DNA from: Glycocaulis abyssi
GTDB taxonomy: Bacteria > Pseudomonadota > Alphaproteobacteria > Caulobacterales > Maricaulaceae
Assembly: GCF_041429775.1 (NCBI RefSeq)
Contig: NZ_CP163422.1
Location: 62,001-126,000, forward strand
Reading direction: 5' to 3'
DNA: 64,000 nucleotides
Each line of letters starts with the position of its first letter. Position 1 is the stretch's first letter. Of the stretch, positions 56,583 to 64,000 are shown piece after piece. Position numbers and translations under genes: made by a program. The notes under the pieces are model-generated. The model saw only the letters and a list, made by a program, of their open reading frames with translations, did no database searches and was not told the origin of the DNA.

Positions 56583-57137
56583 ATGGACCAGTCCGTCACC
56601 ATTCCCGTATCGTCCCTCGATCACGTCAAACTCGAATATGGCCCGCGCTTTGAATACGCGCCGGCCGAAGGCGAAACCAGAGGCCGTATCGGCCTGCCAC
56701 CTGACGGCATCCCGCCCCATTTCTGGGGCATCTATATGCGCAGCTCTGATGGCCATGCTGTCCATATCGACAACGTGGCCGATGAAGACATCGCCCGCGC
56801 CTATGGTGCGATCTCCGAAGAGCTCCTGACCGACTCTGCCATGAGCCTCTGGGAAGCGGTCTGCACGGCCGAACCTGCCTCCCGTCTCGCCAACCACGCC
56901 GATCCAGTCCGCTCCATCAATGGCACCGCCTATCTTCGCGATCGGGTAGGGGCCATTGCCCGCGCCTGCCATATCGGCTGGATCGCCGCCCATAAGGGCG
57001 GCAATGGATATGATGACGCGTTCGACTGGGAGTTCTGCCCCTGGTTCCTCCTCGAATGCTGCAGCTGGGACGACAACGCCCTCTCACTCAAACCCGACTG
57101 GCTGGATACCTGTCTCGCCCTTGGCCGCTCTGGCTGA
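56583..57137 (+). CDS. Unknown plasmid-backbone protein
   Basis: 184 residues from ATG 56583 with AAGGAGTCCCGTC upstream. Contains PPHFWGIYMRSSDGHAVHIDN and a C-terminal part with conserved-looking Trp and Cys (FDWEFCPWFLLECCSWDD). No recognised family. Same strand as its neighbours. Confidence 0.65.
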   Translation: MDQSVTIPVSSLDHVKLEYGPRFEYAPAEGETRGRIGLPPDGIPPHFWGIYMRSSDGHAVHIDNVADEDIARAYGAISEELLTDSAMSLWEAVCTAEPASRLANHADPVRSINGTAYLRDRVGAIARACHIGWIAAHKGGNGYDDAFDWEFCPWFLLECCSWDDNALSLKPDWLDTCLALGRSG

Positions 57138-58316
57138 GCGCGACAACGCACAACGCCTCCATACTCTTCGAGGATGTATCTCTTTTCTGTTTTTCGGGCC
57201 GGGATGGTAATTCTCGCAATGGCTACGCCCATTCGAGACCGTCCGGCGGCAAGCCGGGAGCGGAGAGGAAGGGCAGGGGGCGCAGTCATCACCGAAGGCG
57301 GATCGATACCCCGCGCACCCTCTGAAGTGACCAGTAGTGCGAGGCCCCCTAATTTGCCCTTGGAGAGCCATGCCGGCTCCGGGTGGTCCAAGCAGCATCA
57401 ATCGCGCATACAGCGTCTGGCGGGCTTTATACGGGCCTTCCAGACCGGCTGGGATTCTCTTCTGCCCTGGCGGGCTCCATCATCCCTGCCTCTGCCGTCT
57501 CGATCAGACATTCCCCATTGGGGCAGCTCTCGGGCTTTCCAGCTCTCTCAGCCCTCATCCGCTGAGGCGGATAACGACAGCCATGGTCCCCCGATCGGCC
57601 CGATCATACGTCTAGTCTCATGGCACCTCCCTCATCCCTTTCGATACCAGCACGCGTGCATCGCGTCGTAGATCCGGAGCCTGCAGCTTCGCGTTCCGGC
57701 CGGTGGCGTGCCCGCCAGTCTGTTCGATCTTGTCCTGTCCCGCGTAGGCTCTGTCTATTGCCCTCGATCGGCGGTCCCATCATCGCCCGATCGCACTGGT
57801 CAGATCTCTGGCATGGTTGAAGGTCATCCCCGGCCTGCAGCTCTATGCTGCGCGCGTCTATGTCACCCATCCCGCGCGCGCCTCTTGGAAAGCGGGCATT
57901 TCCTCACAGCGCCCGCTTCAAACGCTGGCCGGCCTTTTCCAGGTCCGCTCCTCTGGCGGCGGCCAGGTGCGTAATCGCAGCTTCGCGAGCTGGCGGGTTT
58001 CCTCTCAATCCCTCTCGAAACGTCATGCGGTGACGCAAGGGCTGCCGGACTTTGGCTTGCCTTTTTCGATGCAGAACCGAACGGCCTCGAATGGGAAAAG
58101 GTCTGCCCGAAGGACGGCTTCGCCTCGACCGGCTAAGGCGCAACAGCGCCGGGCCGATTTTTTCCCCTGCCAGCGCTACGCGCTGTCATTCCTCGCGAGG
58201 CAAAAAATAGTCCCTCTGCTGTCAAGCCGCTGCGCGGTGCGCCGCCGATCGCCTCCGGCCTGCGACCACCCATCGAGGCCGCACGGTGCGCCTCAGACAG
58301 AAAAAGGAAAGAAGCC
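57138..58316 (+). other. 1.2-kb stretch without a convincing gene
   Basis: Open frames here are short, overlap in all phases and lack ribosome sites or recognisable domains. The sequence is pyrimidine-rich on the plus strand in places (57440-57560). It may be a decayed gene or an untranslated RNA region. GCGACAACGC at 57140 recurs at 60216 and 60568. Confidence 0.5.
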
Positions 58317-59213
58317 ATGTACGACGCTCATGACACCATCACCGCCAATGACGGCTACTCACTCGTATCTGAAACCCGCGACATTCCCACCGAAGACGCC
58401 ATCGAAACGACCTTCACCGCTATCGCCAACGAGCTGGCTGATCTGGGTGCCGGCAATGCGCTCGAACCCGTCATCGCCGAACTGCTGGCCCGCTTCACCG
58501 GCGCCCTGTACGGCACGGCCGAGAATTACTCCCGGCGCCATGGCGAGCTGCAATCGAAAATCGTCGAACTCATCCAGTGCCAGGACGGTTCTGAAGTGAA
58601 GTCGGTCGAACTGGAAGAGGCCCGCACTGAAGCTGAACGTCTCGACGAGCTCATCGACGCCGTGAACAACGGACAGGAGATCATGGCACAGGGCTATGCC
58701 GCCCTGACCGGGGAACGCTGGAAGCCCGCACGCGGCTCCATCTACTCCAAGCGCAAGCACGCCAATGCCGCCGTCATCGAGGGCCGCGAATATCTCGCCA
58801 ATCGGGAGAAAGCCGAAGCGCTGCGCGCCGTGCCGGAGGGGACAAAAGTGGCCGTCGTCGGCACCGCCAACTACACCGATCACGAGCAGGCCTTCGAGAA
58901 GCTCGACGCCATGCACGAAAAGGCCCCCGATATGGTCCTGATCACCGGCGGACAGAAGACCGGCATCGACAAGATCGCCGCCATCTGGGCTGGAAATCGC
59001 AATGTCCCGGTTCTGGTAGTGCGTCCCGACTTCAAGCGCCACGGCAAAGCCGCTGCCTTCAAGCGCGTCGATCACGTGCTCGATACCTTCAAGCCCGCCG
59101 CCGTCTTCGCCTTCCAGAAGCAGGGCGATCCCGCAGGTCTCGCGCTCAACATGGTCCAGAAATCCGAAGAGCATGGCGTCTTCACCCGCCGATTCGGTCA
59201 GAAAGCCGACTAG
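58317..59213 (+). CDS. SLOG/DUF2493-domain protein
   Basis: 298 residues. Residues about 30-150 are helical; the C-terminal part is a SLOG (YspA/DUF2493) Rossmann-like domain: KVAVVGTANYTDHEQAFEKL, then DMVLITGGQKTGIDKIAAIW and NVPVLVVRPDFKRHG. SLOG domains bind nucleotide-like ligands and are frequent in conflict systems, but plasmid DUF2493 proteins have no known job. A strong terminator follows. Confidence 0.82.
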   Translation: MYDAHDTITANDGYSLVSETRDIPTEDAIETTFTAIANELADLGAGNALEPVIAELLARFTGALYGTAENYSRRHGELQSKIVELIQCQDGSEVKSVELEEARTEAERLDELIDAVNNGQEIMAQGYAALTGERWKPARGSIYSKRKHANAAVIEGREYLANREKAEALRAVPEGTKVAVVGTANYTDHEQAFEKLDAMHEKAPDMVLITGGQKTGIDKIAAIWAGNRNVPVLVVRPDFKRHGKAAAFKRVDHVLDTFKPAAVFAFQKQGDPAGLALNMVQKSEEHGVFTRRFGQKAD

Positions 59214-59233
59214 AACCCCAAAGCCTTCCATCC

Positions 59234-59265
59234 GCCGCCCGGCTTGGCCGGGCGGCTTTTCTTTT
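59234..59265 (+). terminator. Strong intrinsic terminator after the SLOG gene
   Basis: GCCGCCCGGC-TTG-GCCGGGCGGC, a perfect ten-base stem, followed by TTTTCTTTT. Confidence 0.9.
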
Positions 59266-59289
59266 GGCTCGCGTGCGGACGAAGACGGA

Positions 59290-59314
59290 GACCGGCCAGC
59301 GCAGCTGGCCGGTC
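59290..59314 (+). terminator. Second hairpin in tandem
   Basis: GACCGGCCAGC-GCA-GCTGGCCGGTC, a perfect eleven-base stem 25 bases after the first terminator. No T run follows directly (ACTCTTCTGC). Confidence 0.5.
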
Positions 59315-60497
59315 ACTCTTCTGCTTTTATCCCGGCCCGGAACCCTGATCCTTTTCCTGTGGTAGCCGCCCCTCGCGCATCCTGCATGAGTTCCGCTTAT
59401 GGCCGTGCTTCCGGTTCCAGCCTTTACGTGGCAACCCGAGTGATCCCGGCTGGCTATTTTCCGCGTCGTCGTCAGCGACGGGGCAGGGGAGTTTGAAGCG
59501 CCTGTAAATCCGCTTTCCTCACTGCTGGCTCGCATTGATCTCGTATGCCGGTGCAGCGCCATCGGAGCTTGTGTGCGCAGATTATCGCCTGTCGCTTACG
59601 GCTTACGGTGTCGGAATCCGGCTAGCATGATGGATCTCTTGCCGACCGATTGCGAGCACGTTCCGATGCCGGTTGAGCCGTATGGCTTGCTGAAATCCGG
59701 TGTGATGGATTTACAGATGAAGGATGATCTGAGCGAACCGGCCTAATGGCCGGCCAGGCTCTATTCCGCTACGCTCCACCAAGCCCAGGCCGCGCCGGGT
59801 CTTGGCCCATACGGGTGACGATCCTTTTCGCGCCGTGCGCACCCGCTTCCACACCAAACCTGCCACCGCTCTGATGGCTTCTTCCCGCATCGCTGAGAGC
59901 AAGAAATGAGACAGATAGGATGACTGGTCTTGGCGAAGATCAGTCGGCTCCTTTCCCCAAACTCCCGGCCGCCCGTGGCTGACCCGCTCCGGGCGGTTTT
60001 TTTGCCATCGGGGCGAGCGTCCCCGTGTCCCGCTTTCACGGTCTTTTCCGACCCCTTTTCCTCCATCCAAACATCGCGCAAGCCCGGCCATGCCGGGCTA
60101 TTTTTTTGCGATATGACCGAGCGCTTTCGCCACTACGTTTCTCGCGCGCAGCGAGGGGCTTTCTGGTGCCGGTTCCGGCCCACTTTTCCTGTCACGGGTT
60201 TTCGGTTTGTCGAACGCGACAACGCAGCCACTTCCGGCTCCCTATCACCTTCCCGTCACGTCCGGTCATTTCGAGCTGGCGCATTCACATCCCGTAAGCG
60301 GGGTGTGATCCTCTCCCGTCCAGGCGGAGAGGTTGGTCGCTATGCGTACCGATCCAGTCTTCGCAACTGGCAGTATCGCGGCAACGGCTCAGACGATGTG
60401 GCCCTGTTCCCCTTTGCGACTGTTAGCCGGTACGGGCGGCTGCGCCGCCCGCGCATCAGCGCATTGGTTTTTTATCACACAGTATGCACACCGTGCC
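59315..60497 (+). other. Non-coding region with terminators
   Basis: 1.2 kb without a supportable gene; possible frames in all phases are short and lack domains. Two terminator-like sites divide it: CCGC-TCCGG-GCGG plus seven T (to about 60003), and the strong site at 60081-60107. Transcripts ending there would have to be untranslated RNAs started inside the region. Confidence 0.5.
60081..60107 (+). terminator. Strong intrinsic terminator in the non-coding region
   Basis: AGCCCGGC-CAT-GCCGGGCT followed by A and seven T residues. No protein gene ends just upstream. Confidence 0.85.
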
Positions 60498-60702
60498 GTC
60501 TTGCTGCGCAAGACGAAATACACCTATTAAACCAATTGGTTAGAAGGTGGGGGCCATCTGGACCAAGGCGACAACGCCTTAAGGTTCGAATTGGACGTAA
60601 TTCTGTATCGCCGTAATATCAATAACTTAGGATGGGCCGCGTGCGGCCCACATATGGGCCGGCCCCGGCCACCCCCAGGGCCGGTTGCGGCCATCCCCAT
60701 AT
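60498..60702 (+). other. Dyad-rich region, candidate oriT
   Basis: Dense inverted repeats upstream of the RHH-traD-traI genes: GTCTTGC/GCAAGAC (60498-60514), the palindrome AACCAATTGGTT (60530-60541), AAGGCG-ACAA-CGCCTT (60565-60580), TGGGCCGC-GT-GCGGCCCA (60633-60650) and ATATGGG/CCCATAT (60652-60702) with GC-rich inner repeats. Relaxase and accessory proteins of MobF systems usually bind such a site next to their genes. No nic site can be named. Confidence 0.5.
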
Positions 60703-60809
60703 CAGCGGCGGTGTGTTGCCGCTAGACGAGTTGCGTCCCGGCAATCCCTATGCTTGAATGAAACCGTCTCAAGTCCCGCTGTCCTTACATAACCAGTAAG
60801 GGTGGCAAT

Positions 60810-61175
60810 ATGACTAATCTCCCCGACCTTGATAGCGCGCCCAGAGTGCGCTTCCGTATCGATCCGGATCTTCTTCAGCAGCTTGATTATGGGGTTCTGT
60901 CAGGGCTAGCCGCTTCCCGGCCAGAGCTGATCCGAACCGCTATTCGAGAGCATCTAAACGGCGCGTCCGAACGCCGGGAAATGCTCAAAACCTTGCGCTG
61001 GCTGAGCTTCGCACTTATCGCCGCTCAAGTCGAAAACTGGCCCGATTCTCACAAGAAAGATGTGGTCCAGGCGGCCGTGAGAATGGGCGCCGATAACGTC
61101 CTCACGCCGCTCGAATTGTGTACCGCGATCAGCGCCCTCAATCCTGAAAAATGGATCGACGGGGAGGGCGCATAA
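60810..61175 (+). CDS. RHH-like relaxosome accessory or regulator protein
   Basis: 121 residues. The N-terminus RVRFRIDPDLLQQLDYGV followed by SRPELIRTAIREHL looks like a ribbon-helix-helix DNA-binding domain (strand then two helices). The rest is helical. First gene of the traD-traI operon and directly right of the dyad-rich region, so it resembles TraY- or TrwA-type oriT-binding proteins and may also repress the operon. The stop overlaps the traD start (TAATG). Confidence 0.65.
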   Translation: MTNLPDLDSAPRVRFRIDPDLLQQLDYGVLSGLAASRPELIRTAIREHLNGASERREMLKTLRWLSFALIAAQVENWPDSHKKDVVQAAVRMGADNVLTPLELCTAISALNPEKWIDGEGA

Positions 61176-63358
61176 TGAGCCGTCACGACACCTCACTTGG
61201 CAGCAATGCCGCTCATTCCTCGTTCCTGCGAGGCGGTCAGGTCTTCATCCATACGGCGCGCATGTCGCTCCAGATTCTGCGCCTCATGGCAGTGCTCTGC
61301 GTGATCACCACCATGGGCACCGCCTTCTACCTGATCACCCAGCGCGCAGATCCGGTCGACCAGCAAAACTGGATCACCGTAAACATGGCGCGCGTGAATA
61401 CCGCCCTCGGTTCCAATCGCGAATATGCCGTCGCGCGCCATGACAGAACCCATGTGCGTATGCCCGCAGACCGCATCCTGGCGGACCCCTATACGCGTCA
61501 GTCCGCCGACCGATTTGTCGCCTTCTCAAAGGGCTATATCTACAACGCCCTGGGAATTGGAGGTGCGCTCTTCCTCATCATGGCCGCCATCTTTATCGCG
61601 CACGGCCGGCGCCTCGGTTCAGATCGCACCATCCGCGGCGCGCTGCTCATTACCGCCAAGGAGCTCACCCGGCGCATCAAGGCCTTCAATCGCCAGCAAG
61701 CCAAGCTCTACAAAGTCCGCAAATACAAGCCCTACGAGATTGCCGGAGTGCCTTATCCCTACCGGGCTGAGACCACCCATACGCTTCTGGCGGGCACTAC
61801 CGGCTCGGGCAAAAGCCAGGTCATGCTTCGCCTGATGGAACAGATCCGCGAACGCGGAGACCGCGCCATCGTCTACGACAAAATGCGCACCTATGTGCCG
61901 CCATTCTACGATCCCGAACGCGGTGACCAGATCCTCAATCCACTCGATCAACGCTGCGCCGGCTGGTCGCCCTTCGCAGACGCCCGCTCCCATGCAGACT
62001 TCCGCCAGATGGCCGTTGCCCTGATCCAGTCCAGAGGCAATGATTCAGATCCTGTCTGGGCCGAATGGGCGCGCCTCTTTTTCACCGAAACCGCTTACAA
62101 GCTCCATCGCATGAACAAGCGCTCGGTGAGCGATCTCATGTACCTCCTGCTGCGTGCGCCCTTACGCGATGTGGCAGATTTTCTGGCCGATACCAATGCC
62201 GCCGCCACCATGGGCGCCGATACCCCCAAACAGTCCCAAGGCATCCGCGCAACGCTGCTCGCGAGCATGGCATCCATGCAGGCTCTGGCCGACAGCGAAG
62301 GCGATAAACCGGTCTTCTCCATCCGCAAATGGGTCGATGAAGACTCTCCCTCCTGCCTCTTCCTGACCTCACGTTCCGACCAGCACGAAACGATCCGGCC
62401 GCTCATAACCACATGGATGGAAGTCGCCCTGTCCGCCATCATGGCGCAAACCCGAGATCCTGATCGGACTATCTGGATCCTGCTTGATGAACTGCCGAGC
62501 CTCAACCAGCTGCCCTCACTCCAGGGTGGCCTAGCAGAAGGCCGTCAGTTCGGAGCCGCATTCGTGCTGGGCATTCAGCAGCTCTCGCAGCTGAAAAGCA
62601 TCTACAAGGATGACATCGCCCATACGATCATGGGCCTTGCCCGCACCAAGATAATCCTGAACCTCCCGGACCCCGACACTGCCGAATACGCAGCCAGAAC
62701 CATCGGCAAAACCGAAGTGCAACGCGCCCAACGCGGCGTTTCCTTTGGTGCGTCCAACGTGCGTGACGGGGCCTCCTATACCTTGCAGGACAAGCTCGAC
62801 TTTCTGGTCCTGCCCGACCAGCTCATGCGCCTGCCCAACCTCTCTGGCTATATCGTCCCGGCCACAGACCTGCCCTCCGCTACGCTCTCGATCAAATACA
62901 GGGCGGCAAAAGAAAAACATCCCGGCTTCCTCGAACGCCACGACGACACTAGCGAAATCGACTGGTCCACGGTGTTCATCAAGCGCCGCGCCAATGCCAC
63001 GCCCGGGGCTGGGGAGGATTCCAACAGTACGGAGCCAAAATCTGCCGACGCATCCGCTTCAGGCTCAAGTTCGGCGGTCGCCTCGGCTCTGCTATCAGAA
63101 GGTTCCCATCCGCCCGGTTCCACCGCTCAATCCAGCGACCATCAGGCTGGTTCAGACGAATCCGAGGGCCGCGAAGCACGTCAGGAATCTGCCCCGGCCG
63201 CGCAGCACGACGCGCAATATGCGAGCGCTTCAGCGGTCCTCGGGCAGGATATGGAAGGAGCAGAACTCAACTCCCATTCCGAGTCCGATGCCCTGATCTA
63301 TCAGCAGACGGCCGACCCGCTCGCCATGGTCATCCAGTCCGATGAGCCGGAGCGCTGA
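61175..63358 (+). CDS. traD: TraD, type IV coupling protein
   Basis: 727 residues from ATG 61175, with GGGGAGG upstream. Two N-terminal membrane helices (LMAVLCVITTMGTAFYLI and GIGGALFLIMAAIFIAHG) anchor the ATPase. Walker A AGTTGSGKSQVM lies near 206-217 and Walker B IWILLDELPSLNQL further on. It links the relaxosome to the secretion channel. The last about 130 residues are Ser/Ala-rich and probably flexible (the C-terminal tail often contacts the relaxosome). Confidence 0.95.
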   Translation: MSRHDTSLGSNAAHSSFLRGGQVFIHTARMSLQILRLMAVLCVITTMGTAFYLITQRADPVDQQNWITVNMARVNTALGSNREYAVARHDRTHVRMPADRILADPYTRQSADRFVAFSKGYIYNALGIGGALFLIMAAIFIAHGRRLGSDRTIRGALLITAKELTRRIKAFNRQQAKLYKVRKYKPYEIAGVPYPYRAETTHTLLAGTTGSGKSQVMLRLMEQIRERGDRAIVYDKMRTYVPPFYDPERGDQILNPLDQRCAGWSPFADARSHADFRQMAVALIQSRGNDSDPVWAEWARLFFTETAYKLHRMNKRSVSDLMYLLLRAPLRDVADFLADTNAAATMGADTPKQSQGIRATLLASMASMQALADSEGDKPVFSIRKWVDEDSPSCLFLTSRSDQHETIRPLITTWMEVALSAIMAQTRDPDRTIWILLDELPSLNQLPSLQGGLAEGRQFGAAFVLGIQQLSQLKSIYKDDIAHTIMGLARTKIILNLPDPDTAEYAARTIGKTEVQRAQRGVSFGASNVRDGASYTLQDKLDFLVLPDQLMRLPNLSGYIVPATDLPSATLSIKYRAAKEKHPGFLERHDDTSEIDWSTVFIKRRANATPGAGEDSNSTEPKSADASASGSSSAVASALLSEGSHPPGSTAQSSDHQAGSDESEGREARQESAPAAQHDAQYASASAVLGQDMEGAELNSHSESDALIYQQTADPLAMVIQSDEPER

Positions 63359-63361
63359 TCC

Positions 63362-64000
63362 ATGCTGTCCGGTTCCAAAGACGGAGGCGGCCTGTCTGCC
63401 GAATACTACAGCGCCGACAACTATTATGCGGCCGATGAGGGCACAGGCGAAAGCTCGCAATGGTCGGGCAAAGGCGCCGATCGCCTCGGCCTGACCGGCA
63501 AAGTCGATAACGCCGCTTTCAATGGTCTGCGACAAGGCCAGCTTCCCGATGGAACACCCCTCGATCCGTCCAGCAAGCAGAACTCTGTGGAACACTCCCC
63601 GCAAGCTGAAAAAGACGGCCCGGCCGGAAAGGAGCGCACCCCTGGCTGGGACATGACGTTCTCAGTACCCAAGTCGGTCTCCCTCATGGCGCTCGTCGGT
63701 AAGGATGAGCGCCTGATAAAAGCCGCTGAAAAGGCCGCCGCTACAGCCATGGCCTATATGGAGTCCAACGCCACAACCCGCGTGCGCGAGGGCAGGGTGG
63801 TGCGTGAATTGAAGACCGCCAATCTGGTGACATCACGCTTCACCCAGCACACATCTCGCAAAGGCGATCCCCAGCTCCACCTTCACAACTACATCCACAA
63901 TCTCACCTGGAACCAGAACAAAGGCCAATGGCAGGCCGTTCATTCCCCGTCCCTGTTCGCGTCCAAAGAAGCGACCGACCGCATCTTCATGGCCAGTCTG
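63362..64000 (+). CDS. traI: TraI, MobF-family relaxase (N-terminus, cut by window end)
   Basis: 213 residues visible; the rest lies beyond the window. The TrwC/TraI relaxase domain is clear: paired tyrosines at Y15-Y16 and Y21-Y22 (nicking residues), GWDMTFSVPKSVSL, and the metal-binding histidines H163, H173 and H175 (QLHLHNYIHN). MobF relaxases nick oriT and usually carry a C-terminal helicase, expected past the edge. Starts three bases after the traD stop. Confidence 0.92.
   Translation, partial: MLSGSKDGGGLSAEYYSADNYYAADEGTGESSQWSGKGADRLGLTGKVDNAAFNGLRQGQLPDGTPLDPSSKQNSVEHSPQAEKDGPAGKERTPGWDMTFSVPKSVSLMALVGKDERLIKAAEKAAATAMAYMESNATTRVREGRVVRELKTANLVTSRFTQHTSRKGDPQLHLHNYIHNLTWNQNKGQWQAVHSPSLFASKEATDRIFMASL

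Noticed and set aside
57817-58599. Open frame of 260 codons overlapping the SLOG gene
   Set aside because: It runs through the SLOG gene start in another phase, has no ribosome site and its sequence is rich in Arg, Ser and Pro as expected of a shadow frame.

Overview
The window is GC-rich, gene-dense DNA from an alphaproteobacterium. The clearest lineage marker is a GTTC-N7-GTTC direct repeat, the alphaproteobacterial LexA box, in front of imuA. Gene style suggests a Caulobacterales/Maricaulales-like or sphingomonad-like host, but I cannot name a genus. The conjugation, partition and antirestriction genes point to a large conjugative plasmid or an integrative conjugative element. No replication initiator, integrase, tRNA or CRISPR array was seen.

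Layout. (1) 135-6798: possible defence genes: an SMC-like ATPase with a zinc-hook CxxC; a zinc-ribbon protein with a HEPN RNase motif; and a leftward pair of an OLD-type ATPase/TOPRIM nuclease and an SRAP abasic-site protein. (2) 7003-12356: the SOS mutagenesis cassette imuA-imuB-dnaE2 with its LexA box; dnaE2 carries a frameshift near its 3' end. (3) 12493-16204: an AbiE-type toxin-antitoxin pair, then two nested insertion sequences (IS5/IS427-like and IS630-like), each with a -1 frameshifted transposase. (4) 16346-27967: a leftward F-type type IV secretion operon, traA-L-E-x-K-B-dsbC-V-C-x-trbI-traF(peptidase)-DUF2726-W-U-trbC. It stops at the IS pair; traN, traF/traH and traG are not in the window.

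(5) 27968-37632: a regulatory intergenic region, two unknown genes, a large ParB-like protein, a repeat-rich putative centromere, ParA, a small partner, and a very large methyltransferase-helicase of the Strawberry-notch type that is also frameshifted. (6) 37867-50990: a copper/metal-resistance cargo: CopA-like ATPase, MerR regulator with redox and methyltransferase genes, MerT-like transporter, acyltransferase, TolC-like lipoprotein, multicopper oxidase, a CnrYXH-like sigma/sensor/anti-sigma operon, a double-CopC protein, CopD and a periplasmic protein. (7) 51412-59213: plasmid housekeeping with ArdC, two SSBs, a RadC-type JAB protein, a SLOG-fold protein and small unknowns separated by hairpins. 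(8) 59214-60809: 1.6 kb without a convincing gene but with several terminators and dyads, the best place for oriT. (9) 60810-64000: DNA-transfer operon: RHH-like protein, TraD coupling protein and the N-terminus of a MobF relaxase (TraI), cut by the window end.

How it fits together: TraI, TraD and the RHH-like protein would process DNA at oriT and pass it to the Tra channel; ArdC, SSB and the methyltransferase-helicase would help the incoming strand establish; ParA/ParB keep the element; the copper genes, defence genes and SOS polymerase cassette are cargo.
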